Part shown: piece by piece, positions 32,193 through 40,573 of the stretch
Layout of the letters: each line of letters begins with the position of its first letter
How positions within the stretch are numbered: position 1 is the first letter of the stretch
From: Clostridia bacterium
GTDB taxonomy: Bacteria; Bacillota; Clostridia; Saccharofermentanales; Saccharofermentanaceae
DNA: 43,459 nt
NCBI GenBank assembly: GCA_016287245.1
Contig: JAEEWG010000024.1
Location: 1-43,459 of the forward strand
Direction: 5' to 3'
Program-made: the position numbers and the translations under genes
Notes under the pieces: model-generated
Seen by the model: only the letters and a program-made list of their open reading frames with translations
Told to the model about the DNA's origin: nothing
The model's database searches: none

Positions 32193-32540
32193 ATGAACGA
32201 ATTTATTGCATATTGCGGCTTGGACTGCGAGAAGTGTGAAGCACGTATCGCGACGATGAATAATGATGATGAGCTTCGTCAGAATGTGGCGAAAGAGTGG
32301 TCTGTCATGAACGAAGTCGAGATCACACCGGAGATGATCAACTGCACCGGATGCCGTGTTCCGGGCGTGAAGTTTCCTTTCTGTGAATCCATGTGTCCGA
32401 TCAAGATCTGTTCTTCGGAAAAGAAGTACGAGACATGCGCTGACTGCAACAAAGTCGCTTCTTGTGAGAAGGCGGCGATGGTCCTCGGAAACAATATGGA
32501 AGCCAGAGAGAACCTCGGGATCAGCGGATCTTTCTCATAA
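32193..32540 (+). CDS. DUF3795 cysteine-rich protein
   Basis: A 115-aa protein whose start, FIAYCGLDCEKCEARIAT, is the DUF3795 signature. Further cysteines occur as CTGCR, CESMCPIKIC and CADCNKVASCEKA, so the small domain probably binds zinc or an iron-sulfur cluster. Function is unknown. The same domain is fused to a DinB-like part at 10894-11949. ATG 32193 has AAGGAAGGTG at seven bases; the longer frame from 32145 overlaps the promoter. Its last 20 bases overlap the end of the convergent GNAT gene. Confidence 0.85.
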   Translation: MNEFIAYCGLDCEKCEARIATMNNDDELRQNVAKEWSVMNEVEITPEMINCTGCRVPGVKFPFCESMCPIKICSSEKKYETCADCNKVASCEKAAMVLGNNMEARENLGISGSFS

Positions 32541-32982
32541 CGTCATAACATAAGTGATCGCCGTTTGCGGCATCGATCACGTTATATTCGATCTCGGTAT
32601 ATCCACGCTTAAGATAGATTCTTTTGGCAGGGAAAGACGCATCCAGTTCGATCGTATCGAAGGATGAAAAGATCTTCTCTTCAGCAAAGTCCATCAGTGC
32701 TTTTCCGAAGCCCTGATGCTGACATTCGGGAAGAACGAAGAGCCTGCAGATGTGATTCTCAGCGACTGTTACCGTGCCGACGGTCTTTCCGTCAACATTC
32801 AGAAGGTACACGTTTCCATTTGAAATATCGGAAACGATCTTATCCATCGAATGATGCCGGCTGAAGAATTCGACCGCACCTACCGGATAGTATTTCGGAT
32901 ATACCGTGTTGATCGTGACCTGAGTGATCTCGTAAACGATATCTGCATCTTTAGGCTGAGCAATGGTGATCGTTCTGTCCAT
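32521..32982 (-). CDS. GNAT family N-acetyltransferase
   Basis: A 153-aa GNAT protein. The strand-4 and acetyl-CoA loop segment reads ICRLFVLPECQHQGFGKALM (loop QHQGFG), and the end has the AKRIYLKRGYTEIEYNV segment. It is of the common YhfO-like clostridial type with unknown acceptor. The start is preceded on the - strand by GGAGAAGGAT. The gene converges with the DUF3795 gene and overlaps it by 20 bases, so neither can have a terminator between them. Confidence 0.85.
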   Translation of the reverse strand: MDRTITIAQPKDADIVYEITQVTINTVYPKYYPVGAVEFFSRHHSMDKIVSDISNGNVYLLNVDGKTVGTVTVAENHICRLFVLPECQHQGFGKALMDFAEEKIFSSFDTIELDASFPAKRIYLKRGYTEIEYNVIDAANGDHLCYDVMRKIR

Positions 32983-33046
32983 GATCCTTCTCCGTTGTCT
33001 TCTAGATTAATTCAGATTGTATCACGGAACATGCGGAAAGAGGCTA

Positions 33047-33055
33047 TGCTATACT
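33047..33055 (+). promoter_or_regulatory. Extended -10 promoter of the flavin reductase gene
   Basis: TGCTATACT, a TGn-extended -10, 64 bases before the start. The same nine bases serve the MFS leader at 4996-5004. Confidence 0.45.
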
Positions 33056-33118
33056 GAACGAAAACAGACTATTTTCAGGCATTGCGCTCTTAACGCTTTA
33101 AAGAAAAAGGAGGTAAAA

Positions 33119-33778
33119 ATGAAACAGCACTATAAAGAAATGCCATCTTCCCTTCAGGGAACATATGCTGAGTTTTCCAGGAATTTCGGGTTCGACTGGA
33201 AAGAATTCATTATGGGGATCCCGACACCGATGTTTCTCGTAACGACCTACAAATCCAACGGTCAACCGAACGCGACGATGCAGTCGTGGGCGACGTTTAC
33301 CAGCGCGGATCACGGTAACGGATATTTCGCTGTTCTTGCCAGTGTTACAAAAGGCGGACACCTTCATCAGACGCTGAACGAGAAGAAAGAAGCGGTCATC
33401 AATTTCATGTCTTCGGACAAGTACGAAGACTGCATGAAAACGATCCAGAATAATCAGTTTGAAGCGGATGAGATCTCCGCATCCGGACTTACCGTGGCGA
33501 AGGCTTCCTGGGTAGATGCGCCGATGGTAGAAGAATGCTTTATGAATCTTGAATGTAAGTATCTCTGGGAGAAGGAGATCGTTCCCGGAGATGATCACGT
33601 AATAGTGTGTCTCGAAATCGTTGGAGGACATGTTGACGAAGAATTCCTTGCGGACCGCTTTGGAGAAAAGAGTGTTTCGTATAACATCCACTACCCGATG
33701 GATCCGAATAACGTGAAAGAAAAAGGATGCGACTATGTTGCAGGTCTGAAGGTTACAAACCGATCTTACGAATATTGA
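33119..33778 (+). CDS. Flavin reductase-like / FMN-binding split-barrel protein
   Basis: A 219-aa protein of the flavoredoxin or flavin reductase-like family. The segment IPTPMFLVTTYKSNGQPNAT, then WATFTSADHG, matches the FMN-binding split barrel that uses reduced FMN in electron transfer. The later HLHQTLNEKKEAVINF segment is also typical. ATG 33119 follows a perfect AAAGGAGG. The next gene starts 17 bases after the stop and is probably cotranscribed. The redox partner is not visible. Confidence 0.8.
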   Translation: MKQHYKEMPSSLQGTYAEFSRNFGFDWKEFIMGIPTPMFLVTTYKSNGQPNATMQSWATFTSADHGNGYFAVLASVTKGGHLHQTLNEKKEAVINFMSSDKYEDCMKTIQNNQFEADEISASGLTVAKASWVDAPMVEECFMNLECKYLWEKEIVPGDDHVIVCLEIVGGHVDEEFLADRFGEKSVSYNIHYPMDPNNVKEKGCDYVAGLKVTNRSYEY

Positions 33779-33795
33779 TTTAGGAGGAAAATGTA

Positions 33796-34365
33796 ATGAG
33801 CAATATATTCGAACAGTGTCCTGTACTTGAAAATGAAAGATGGCTGATGCGCTTTGTGAAGGAGGAAGATTCCGAAGATCTTCTGAAAGTATACGGGGAC
33901 AAGCAGGCGCTTCCGTTTTTCAACAGCGACAACTGCCACGAAGATAACTTCTATTACGACACGAAGGAGAAGATGGATAACGCGATCCGTTTCTGGCTCG
34001 AATCTTATGAAGGAAAATGGTTTGTCCGCCTGACAATAATCGATAAGCATATCTCCAAGGCCATTGGTACAATAGAGATGTTCCACAGGCCGTCGGATGA
34101 TGAATTCGATGGTGACGGACTGATCCGTCTGGACGTAAGATCAGACTATGAGAAATCCGATGAACTGCAGGAGATCTTCGCACTTCTGATCCCGGAGGCG
34201 TACGAGCTTCTTGACTGTGAAGAGATCATCACGAAGATCCCGCTTTATGCGGTAGAGAGGATCGACGCGGCGAAGAAGTTTGGTTTTGAGAAATCAGACA
34301 GATTCCTCGTTGGCGGCGAAGACCATTACGCGTACAAGAACTACTGGGCAATCAGAAAGAAATAA
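33796..34365 (+). CDS. GNAT-like acetyltransferase (RimJ/RimL type)
   Basis: A 189-aa protein resembling GNAT_3 acetyltransferases: an N-terminal LENERWLMRFVKEEDSEDLL segment, central KWFVRLTIIDK then AIGTIEMFHR, and a late ERIDAAKKFGFEKSD motif B. The acetyl-CoA loop is poorly conserved (no clear Q/R-x-x-G-x-G), so activity is uncertain. TAGGAGG precedes the ATG. It lies between a flavin reductase and a methyltransferase with short gaps, which suggests one transcript through to 35034. Confidence 0.65.
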   Translation: MSNIFEQCPVLENERWLMRFVKEEDSEDLLKVYGDKQALPFFNSDNCHEDNFYYDTKEKMDNAIRFWLESYEGKWFVRLTIIDKHISKAIGTIEMFHRPSDDEFDGDGLIRLDVRSDYEKSDELQEIFALLIPEAYELLDCEEIITKIPLYAVERIDAAKKFGFEKSDRFLVGGEDHYAYKNYWAIRKK

Positions 34366-34386
34366 GTGACTACATCAGGTGAGGAC

Positions 34387-35034
34387 ATGGATACTTCTAA
34401 AAACCCATGGAATGAGATAAAACTGGATGACTATGAGAACCACATGAGCCTGGATTCCGTCCATCAGCTTCAGACGATGAATGCGATAATGAAGGAACAG
34501 TTCGAAGCGTATCCTGTGGAGACTTCCATGGTACTCGGTGTCGCTGGCGGTAACGGTCTGGAGCATGTCAGCAAAGACAAGTATAAGACCGTGTACGGAG
34601 TGGATATTAACGAAGACTATCTTCGTGCAACAGAAGAAAGATATCCGGACCTTCAGGGGATCCTTAAGTGCATCCCGGTCGATCTGGTCAATGAAGCTGA
34701 GAAGCTTCCGGAGGCGGATCTTCTGATTGCCAATCTCCTGATCGAGTATATCGGGTACGAAGCTTTTCAGAAGACCGTTTCGAAAGTACAGCCGACGTAT
34801 TGTTCCTGTGTGATCCAGATCAACACGGATACGAAGCAGTGGGTGTCTGATTCACCGTATATTCACGCGTTTGATAAACTGGATGAAGTGCATCACCAGA
34901 TGGAAGAAGATGCCCTGGAGAAGGCAATGAAGGAGATCGGGTATTCCCTGATCCATCGTAGCATCGAGACGCTCCCGAATGGGAAAGCACTGGTCCGTAT
35001 GGATTTTCAGTGTGGAGAAGGTCTATACCCATGA
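34387..35034 (+). CDS. Class I SAM-dependent methyltransferase
   Basis: A 215-aa protein with a Rossmann methyltransferase core. Motif I is LGVAGGNGLEH, then YGVDINEDYL with the ribose-binding Asp, and ADLLIANLLIEYIG as motif IV. The acceptor is unknown. ATG 34387 follows AGGTGAGG; the frame opening at 34366 begins with GTG and has no site. The last 28 bases overlap the 3' end of the convergent XRE gene. Confidence 0.8.
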   Translation: MDTSKNPWNEIKLDDYENHMSLDSVHQLQTMNAIMKEQFEAYPVETSMVLGVAGGNGLEHVSKDKYKTVYGVDINEDYLRATEERYPDLQGILKCIPVDLVNEAEKLPEADLLIANLLIEYIGYEAFQKTVSKVQPTYCSCVIQINTDTKQWVSDSPYIHAFDKLDEVHHQMEEDALEKAMKEIGYSLIHRSIETLPNGKALVRMDFQCGEGLYP

Positions 35035-35618
35035 CCTTTGATCACGTACTTCAACTGATAGGCTTTCCTAAACTTGTATGATCCGAGGACGAACTTGGAA
35101 GGGGAGACTTTCTCTGCAAGGTCGGATGTGGTGATGAAGTCTTTGGTCACCTTTACAAGGAACTGACGGTTGCCGCGTTCTACGAGATAGAATGCAGGAT
35201 TATCTCTAAGGTAATCTGCCCCCTGGATGATTCCGGGACCAGCAACGAAATCTGCGATCTGTTCTTTGACAGAGAGTTTTTTGGAACGGATCAGCGCATA
35301 GATAGCATCTGCATTTGTGTTCTTAGAAACACATGCAGCATCCTGCTTGCTCCTGCATTTTCCCGCCTTTTCAAAAGCGCTGAGATCGATCGGCTCGGAG
35401 ATCTCATTGAACTCCGGTTTGTTTCCATCATCTATAAGATAGTCCACACTTACATGCAAAAGATCTGCCATGACTTTAAGGTTTCCGATATCCGGAAGAC
35501 CCTTATCCGTTTCCCATTTTGCTACTGCGGATCGTGAAACATTCATCTTCTCTGCGAACTGTTCCTGCGAAAGGCCGGCTGCTTTTCTAGCTTCTTTAAT
35601 CTTCTCACCAAGTGTCAT
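35007..35618 (-). CDS. XRE family transcriptional regulator
   Basis: A 203-aa regulator. Residues 1-65 are a standard Cro/C1 HTH (IKEARKAAGLSQEQFAEKMN, then VSRSAVAKWETDKGLP). The C-terminal part (about 100-203, including LIRSKKLSVKEQIADFVAGP) is a probable sensor or dimer domain that I cannot name. The ATG at 35618 has GGAGGTG five bases upstream. A perfect 17-base palindrome lies 27-43 bases before the start codon and is the likely autoregulatory operator. Its gene faces the dehydrogenase gene across a 279-base divergent region. Confidence 0.85.
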   Translation of the reverse strand: MTLGEKIKEARKAAGLSQEQFAEKMNVSRSAVAKWETDKGLPDIGNLKVMADLLHVSVDYLIDDGNKPEFNEISEPIDLSAFEKAGKCRSKQDAACVSKNTNADAIYALIRSKKLSVKEQIADFVAGPGIIQGADYLRDNPAFYLVERGNRQFLVKVTKDFITTSDLAEKVSPSKFVLGSYKFRKAYQLKYVIKGHGYRPSPH

Positions 35619-35644
35619 AGTGCACCTCCAGATACATTTATTAT

Positions 35645-35661
35645 GAACGGATTTTCCGTTC
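35645..35661. promoter_or_regulatory. Perfect 17-base palindrome, likely XRE operator
   Basis: GAACGGA-TTT-TCCGTTC, seven-base arms around a three-base centre. It lies just upstream of the XRE ribosome site, where a bound dimer would block its own transcription, and within the divergent region before the D-2-hydroxyacid dehydrogenase gene (start 35898). No strong promoter stands out in 35662-35897; TATAGT at 35833-35838 is the best -10 candidate. Confidence 0.6.
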
Positions 35662-35897
35662 GCTTCAAGCATCTTCAGTGTGCATGCATCTGCGGGGAAG
35701 TGCCATATACCAGTGGTGACAGCGATGTTACGCTCCGTGACTCCGTCATCCATGATCATGCGTCCGCTGATAGGAAGACAGCTTAGGAACTATCAAATTG
35801 GAGATTGCAGCAAAATAGAATTGTCTTTGGAGTATAGTGTAAAATATTACAAATGGATCCACACGAAGACATCCTGGAAAGGTGGAAGGAGAAGTCC

Positions 35898-36857
35898 ATG
35901 AAAGTCATTGTACTTAGCCGTGTTCTGAAAGAGAAACATATCGAGAAGATTAAAAAGACCGCGGCAGAAGCGGGTGCAGAGCTCTGTTTTGTCGAAGACG
36001 AAAAAGACATTCCTGAAAGTTTTTCGGATGCGGAAGTTCTCTATGGATTTGGCACGGAATATGCACGGAAAAATCCTGCTTTAAAGTGGCTTTGCGTGCC
36101 CTCGGCCGGCGTCGATTACCTCATAGGGGAAAGTGCTTTTGCCAATAAAGAATGCCTGCTCTCGAATTCATCCGGCGCCTATGGGGTGACGATTGCGGAA
36201 CACATCATTACTGTAAGTCTCATGATGATGCGCAGGCTCACCCTCACCTACGAAGAAACCCTTCGCGGAGAATGGGGAAGACCCAAGCCGCAGAAGTCGC
36301 TGAAGGACTGCCGGATCACGGTTCTGGGAACAGGCGATATCGGTACCTGTTTTGCAAAGAGGGCGAAGGCATTTGACCCGAAAACGATCGTGGGTGTGAA
36401 CCGGAGCGGAAGTTGTCCGGATCCGGCCTATGACAGGACTTTCCCAATCGGATATCTGAATACGCTGCTTCCGGAAACGGATCTTCTGGTGATGAGCCTT
36501 CCGGATACAGTGGAAACGAAAGGAATCCTTTCCAGAGAGAGGATGGCGCTTCTTCCGAAAGATGCTTATATCGTGAATGTCGGTCGGGGATCGGCCATCG
36601 ATGAAGAGGCGCTTACTGAGCTTCTGGAAAAAGATGAATTAGGCGGTGCGGCACTGGATGTTTTCCAAAAAGAACCGCTCCCTCCTGAAAGTCCTTTGTG
36701 GAAGACGAAGAATCTTCTGATCACGCCACATGTAGCGGGAAATCTGACCTTGGATTATACTTTAGATACGAATGTGGAGATGTTCTGCGAAGATCTTAAG
36801 AACTATGCGAAGGGACTTCCGCTGAATCACCTTGTGGACAGGACGAAGGGGTACTGA
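35898..36857 (+). CDS. D-2-hydroxyacid dehydrogenase
   Basis: A 319-aa NAD(P)H-dependent dehydrogenase that interconverts 2-keto and D-2-hydroxy acids. The nucleotide-binding loop is GTGDIG (144-149). The catalytic set is Arg230 (NVGRGS), Glu259 (FQKEPL) and His278 (TPHVAG). The substrate loop VPSAGVDYL is also present. It resembles the glyoxylate/hydroxypyruvate reductase B (GhrA-like) branch rather than D-lactate dehydrogenase. AAGGAG lies seven bases before ATG 35898; an upstream in-frame ATG at 35853 has none. The Nudix gene follows 33 bases later. Confidence 0.9.
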   Translation: MKVIVLSRVLKEKHIEKIKKTAAEAGAELCFVEDEKDIPESFSDAEVLYGFGTEYARKNPALKWLCVPSAGVDYLIGESAFANKECLLSNSSGAYGVTIAEHIITVSLMMMRRLTLTYEETLRGEWGRPKPQKSLKDCRITVLGTGDIGTCFAKRAKAFDPKTIVGVNRSGSCPDPAYDRTFPIGYLNTLLPETDLLVMSLPDTVETKGILSRERMALLPKDAYIVNVGRGSAIDEEALTELLEKDELGGAALDVFQKEPLPPESPLWKTKNLLITPHVAGNLTLDYTLDTNVEMFCEDLKNYAKGLPLNHLVDRTKGY

Positions 36858-36890
36858 AAAGGTTCTCCCGGAACTTGTATAGGAGCGAAA

Positions 36891-37418
36891 ATGACAGAGC
36901 TGAGAAATGAATTTCAGGATAATGAATGGCCGCTGGAGTATATAGATCACGACCGTCATATCGCACGTGCTATCGTGTTCGATGACGACGGTTATTTCTA
37001 TTTCATCCGCGCGGAAAGAGACGATCTTTTCGGACAGGCAGTTACGATCGAGACACCCGGCGGCGGGGTGGAAAAGGGCGAAGATCTTGAGACTGCGATC
37101 CGCAGGGAACTGAGTGAAGAGCTCGGCGCAGAGGTGGAAGTGATCTGTAGGATCGGGGTCGTAAGTGACTACTATAACGTCATTCACCGCCATAACATAT
37201 CGAACTATTTTCTTTGCAGGATCAAGTCTTTCGGGGAGAAGCATCTGACGAAAGATGAGATCGAGGATTTTCATCTGTCCACGATGAAGCTTACCTCCGA
37301 TGAGGTGATCGCCGAGTACGAGAAGCGGGCGGAGACGCCGCTTGGAAGACTGGTCGGAAGACGTGAGCTTCCGGTCTTTTACCGCGCGAAAGAGATCCTG
37401 GACAACATGGTAAAATAA
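36891..37418 (+). CDS. Nudix hydrolase
   Basis: A 175-aa Nudix protein that cleaves nucleoside diphosphates linked to another group. The Nudix box starts at Gly59 (GGVEKGED), with Arg72-Glu73 and Glu76-Glu77-x-Gly79 in spacing that fits the G-x5-E-x7-R-E-U-x-E-E-x-G-U rule exactly. The pattern is closest to ADP-ribose pyrophosphatase types. AGGAG precedes the ATG. It probably shares a transcript with the dehydrogenase upstream. Confidence 0.9.
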   Translation: MTELRNEFQDNEWPLEYIDHDRHIARAIVFDDDGYFYFIRAERDDLFGQAVTIETPGGGVEKGEDLETAIRRELSEELGAEVEVICRIGVVSDYYNVIHRHNISNYFLCRIKSFGEKHLTKDEIEDFHLSTMKLTSDEVIAEYEKRAETPLGRLVGRRELPVFYRAKEILDNMVK

Positions 37419-37469
37419 GAAAAAGCCTTTAAAAACCGCGAAAAAGAGAGGACATGAAGAGGCACGTAC

Positions 37470-38027
37470 GTGGAAGAAGAGAAGAAGAAGAACCGTCCCA
37501 TAATCGTAAAGATCCTGGATGTGCTGCTTTCCACAGCGAGCCTGGTGTTTTCTTTTTTTCTGCTGTTTTATTTTCCCTGGAACAATGAAGGCGTCGGAAT
37601 GATTCTGATGATCGCTTCCGGGATCTTTTTTTTCATCGGATATTTCCGCCTTTTCGAGTATGTCCCTGTTCCTGAAGGTCCACCGGAAATCTGGATCTAC
37701 CGGGGCTGCTTTATCGCGCTGGCGGTCTTTCTGCAGCTGTTCGCCTTTTCCTTTGTGTATGTGAATCCCGGAACTCAGGGCTGCCTGACGACGTTTCTGT
37801 TTCTTATTGAATCTCTGAGCATCTGTGTCACCTTGCCGGACTTTGAGACCTTCCACAGAAGAAAAAGTGCGGCCATTTTCTGCTGGATCGCGATCCTTAT
37901 TCTGATCGGGACAGGTGTATATCTGAATGTGTGCCGGAAAATGACTATGGGAAGCTTGATGGCCGCTGCGTATATGCTCGTCGACTGTATTGCGATCTTT
38001 CAACTTACGAGGGGAAGAAAGATATAA
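37470..38027 (+). CDS. Membrane protein of unknown function
   Basis: A 185-aa protein with a short charged start (MEEEKKKNRP) and five or six hydrophobic helices, at about residues 12-34, 40-56, 72-95, 100-118, 130-148 and 155-175. No recognised motif. The start is GTG with AAGAGG about seven bases upstream. The coding stretch is unusually T-rich in the helices. It lies in a run of + genes (35898-39173) with short gaps. Nothing can be said of its role. Confidence 0.55.
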   Translation: MEEEKKKNRPIIVKILDVLLSTASLVFSFFLLFYFPWNNEGVGMILMIASGIFFFIGYFRLFEYVPVPEGPPEIWIYRGCFIALAVFLQLFAFSFVYVNPGTQGCLTTFLFLIESLSICVTLPDFETFHRRKSAAIFCWIAILILIGTGVYLNVCRKMTMGSLMAAAYMLVDCIAIFQLTRGRKI

Positions 38028-38051
38028 AAAGAACTGCCTGGTAGAGGATCT

Positions 38052-38618
38052 ATGAAGATACGTGAACTGACGTTAAGTGAAATACGGAAGATTTATAAAG
38101 AGTACCTTTACTATGACTTCCCGGATGATGAGCGCAAGCCTCTTTCGAGGATCGAAAAGTCGATCCGGGACGGACAGTATATCTGTATCGGTGCTTTTTC
38201 CGAAGAAGAGGAGATCCTGGCATATGCCTTCTTCGTTTTCTTCCGGGAGAAATGTCTCCTGGATTACTATGCCGTCGTGCCGAAGATGCGAGGCAAAGGC
38301 ATCGGCTCGGATTTTTTAAGTTCCGCTGTGAAAAGCACCTCGTTTGGGGTTACAATAATTGAAATCGAAGACCCGGATACCGGATCCCCGGAGGAGAAGA
38401 AAGAGCGCCAGAGGCGCCTTTCGTTTTACCTGAAAGCGGGCTGCTTGAACACGCATGTGCGAGTCATTGGCTTCGGTGTAGAGTATCTTCTTTTAGAGTA
38501 TCCGCTCCACGGGACTCATACGGAAAAGGAGATCGCGGAGGGGTATAAGGATATCTACCGTTCGATCCTTCCGAAGAGGATGTTTGAGAGAAATATCGCC
38601 GTTATCGGTGAGAAATAA
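38052..38618 (+). CDS. GNAT family N-acetyltransferase
   Basis: A 188-aa GNAT-fold protein. The central CLLDYYAVVPKMRGKGIGSDF segment (loop MRGKGIG) is the acetyl-CoA site, and RRLSFYLKAGCLNT matches motif B. A C-terminal extension of about 40 residues is unlike most family members. The acceptor is unknown. AGAGG precedes the ATG. It is 12 bases upstream of the flavodoxin-like gene, so the two are probably read together. Confidence 0.8.
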   Translation: MKIRELTLSEIRKIYKEYLYYDFPDDERKPLSRIEKSIRDGQYICIGAFSEEEEILAYAFFVFFREKCLLDYYAVVPKMRGKGIGSDFLSSAVKSTSFGVTIIEIEDPDTGSPEEKKERQRRLSFYLKAGCLNTHVRVIGFGVEYLLLEYPLHGTHTEKEIAEGYKDIYRSILPKRMFERNIAVIGEK

Positions 38619-38630
38619 GGGGGATGAATA

Positions 38631-39173
38631 ATGAAAGCACTTATCATCAACTGCAGTCCTGTAAAGACGGGCGCGACGGCGGAGATCGTCAGGCTGGTAT
38701 CGGAGAGGATCTCCGGAAAGTTCGATGTCAAAGCGGTCTGTATCGACGACTATGACTTTTCCTACTGTAAAGGTTGCAGAAGCTGCCACGCCACAGCCGA
38801 ATGCATCCAGCAGGACGATGTCGATCTTCTCATGAAGGAGTTCGAGGAAGCGGACGTGATCGTCTCTGTAGCGCCTTCCTACTGGGCGGATATCCCGGGC
38901 CAGTTCAAAGCTTTTATCGACAGATGCACACCATGGTGCAACACCCATGAACCGCATAAGACGCTCCCTTCCGGGAAGAGAGGCTATTCCATTGCGCTAC
39001 GGACGGGGCCGAGCATGCGGGAGTGTGAGCGGATCATCTCCAGCATCGAGCACTTCTACGGACATCTGGAGATCGAGTCATCCGGTCACCTGGGACTTTG
39101 TTCGATCGAATACAGGGAACAGGTCGAACCGAGAAAACAGGAGATATTCGATTTCTGCGATTCCATTTCCTAA
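38631..39173 (+). CDS. Flavodoxin-like NAD(P)H-dependent FMN reductase
   Basis: A 180-aa flavodoxin-fold oxidoreductase. The FMN phosphate loop is INCSPVKTGATAEI, and APSYWADIPGQFKAFIDR is the flavin-ring motif of the iron-sulfur flavoprotein/NADPH:FMN reductase family. A CKGCRSCHATAEC segment with CxxCxxC may bind an iron-sulfur cluster, as in the Isf flavoproteins of anaerobes, and fits an anaerobic host. GGGGGA lies before the ATG. It ends at a strong terminator. Confidence 0.85.
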   Translation: MKALIINCSPVKTGATAEIVRLVSERISGKFDVKAVCIDDYDFSYCKGCRSCHATAECIQQDDVDLLMKEFEEADVIVSVAPSYWADIPGQFKAFIDRCTPWCNTHEPHKTLPSGKRGYSIALRTGPSMRECERIISSIEHFYGHLEIESSGHLGLCSIEYREQVEPRKQEIFDFCDSIS

Positions 39174-39183
39174 GATAAAAAAG

Positions 39184-39214
39184 AAGAGATCCGGGTTTTC
39201 CCGGATCTCTTTTT
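39184..39214. terminator. Strong terminator between convergent genes
   Basis: Perfect stem AAGAGATCCGGG/CCCGGATCTCTT with a TTTT loop. It runs into Ts on the + strand and, read on the other strand, into TCTTTTTTAT. It can end both the flavodoxin-like and the coiled-coil gene transcripts. Confidence 0.9.
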
Positions 39215-39235
39215 CACATTCTCATCAGGAACTGA

Positions 39236-40465
39236 TCACTCAGTCACGGAAGCTGCCAGTTTTGCTTTGTTCAGAGCAAGCTGTTCTGCCTTGCGGGCTT
39301 CTTCCTCAGCCATTGCTGCAGCTGCTTTCGCTTCTTCCTCTGCCTTACGGGCAGCAGCCATAGCCTCTTCCGCTCTCTTCATTGCGGCTTCGGCTTTCTC
39401 TCTGGCCTTGGCAGCGGCGATCTTCGCAGCTTCTTCCGCCTTCTCGGCAGCGATGCGGTCGTCTTCCTCGATCTTGCGCTTGTTGGCGATCTCGAAGATC
39501 TCCTCGGCTTTTCTGGTAGCGACCTTGGCTTCCTCTGCCTTCTTCTCGGTGGTCTTTACGAGTTCCTCAGCATGGAGGCAAGCGTTCTTCGCTTCCTGCT
39601 CGGATTCTTCAGCAGCTTTTCTAGCTTCTTCACGGGCTCTTCTGGCGGTGAACTTCGCATCCTGCTCGGTCTTCTTCTGAGAAGCGAAACGAACTGCTTC
39701 ATTGGCTTTCTTCATGGCAACTCTTGCGACCTGCTCCGCCTCATTTGCAGCAGCCTGTGCTTCCTTCGCAGCTTCCATCGCGGCATTGTAAGCGTCCTCA
39801 GCGACCTTTGCCGCTTCGTTTGCTTCATTCTCTGCCTTTACAGCTGCATCCTTGACCTCAGTGGATTTCGCAACGGCCTGTCTTGCTTCTTCCGCTTTCG
39901 CGGCAGCATCCACGGCCTCCTGGACGGCACGGTTCTCACGGGCTTTCGCCTGGTTAAACTCTACCTGTGCCTTCTCTGCGGCAAGAGCCGCCGCAGATTT
40001 ATTCCTGCTGAAAGATCTTCTGATGGCATTGTCTGTCTGATTGTTCTCAGCAGGTTCTGGTTCAGTATTCCGAGCTACAGATCCCGGACGAACAGATGCT
40101 TGTGGTGACGGGTTCGGTACACGCACAGGATTGTTCGGGCGATACACTTTCGTGCTCACACTGTCCTTAACTTTGATCTCTTCGCTTTCGGATTCAGGCT
40201 TCTTGAATGCTTCCTTCGCCTTGCGGGATTCTTCCATGGCTTTTCTGGCTTCGATCTGAGCCTTTGCCGCCGCTGCACGCTCTCTTGCATAGTGAGCTGC
40301 AGATGCATCCTTCACCTCTGCCGCAAGGATATTACGTCCTCTTTTGCTAGATGATGGATCATCCACCATATTGCCCAAGGATCCCCCTGCTGCCGATAAT
40401 TCAACTGCTGGACTACCGAGTTTCCCGTCAGTCCTGCCTGTTAATACATCTAAGAAACTAGACAT
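39236..40465 (-). CDS. Alanine-rich long coiled-coil protein
   Basis: A 409-aa protein with no signal peptide or membrane helix. Residues 1-60 (SSFLDVLTGRTDGKLG) are low-charge and glycine/serine rich. Residues about 60-170 hold a Pro/Asn/Ser linker. From about 170 to the end it is a continuous Ala/Glu/Lys/Arg helix with repeated AAxKAEEA-like units spaced by about 7 or 11 residues, predicting a rod of over 200 residues. Such rods occur in cytoskeletal, TolA-like and surface proteins; none can be chosen. The start at 40465 has AAGGTGG five bases upstream. It has its own promoter and lies downstream of the GGDEF gene. Confidence 0.65.
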   Translation of the reverse strand: MSSFLDVLTGRTDGKLGSPAVELSAAGGSLGNMVDDPSSSKRGRNILAAEVKDASAAHYARERAAAAKAQIEARKAMEESRKAKEAFKKPESESEEIKVKDSVSTKVYRPNNPVRVPNPSPQASVRPGSVARNTEPEPAENNQTDNAIRRSFSRNKSAAALAAEKAQVEFNQAKARENRAVQEAVDAAAKAEEARQAVAKSTEVKDAAVKAENEANEAAKVAEDAYNAAMEAAKEAQAAANEAEQVARVAMKKANEAVRFASQKKTEQDAKFTARRAREEARKAAEESEQEAKNACLHAEELVKTTEKKAEEAKVATRKAEEIFEIANKRKIEEDDRIAAEKAEEAAKIAAAKAREKAEAAMKRAEEAMAAARKAEEEAKAAAAMAEEEARKAEQLALNKAKLAASVTE

Positions 40466-40512
40466 GACTACCACCTTATGACCCTGATAATTTAAAACCA
40501 ATTACTAATTTC

Positions 40513-40540
40513 ATTATACTCGGTTACAGGATGATTTCAA
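40513..40540 (-). promoter_or_regulatory. Promoter of the coiled-coil protein gene
   Basis: On the - strand TTGAAA (40535-40540), 16 bases, then TATAAT (40513-40518), 48 bases before the start. One of the closest matches to consensus in the window. Confidence 0.7.
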
Positions 40541-40573
40541 GGTTTTCAGACAACTACTTGATTATTTGACCGT

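Noticed and set aside
36762..38003. 413-codon open frame on the - strand
   Set aside because: Overlaps the Nudix gene, whose Nudix box is exact, and the membrane gene. Its product is rich in His, Gln and Lys with no known pattern.
38631..39173. Calling the Cys-containing flavoprotein a ferredoxin-linked nitroreductase
   Set aside because: The fold is flavodoxin-like, not nitroreductase-like; only the general NADPH/FMN reductase call is supported.
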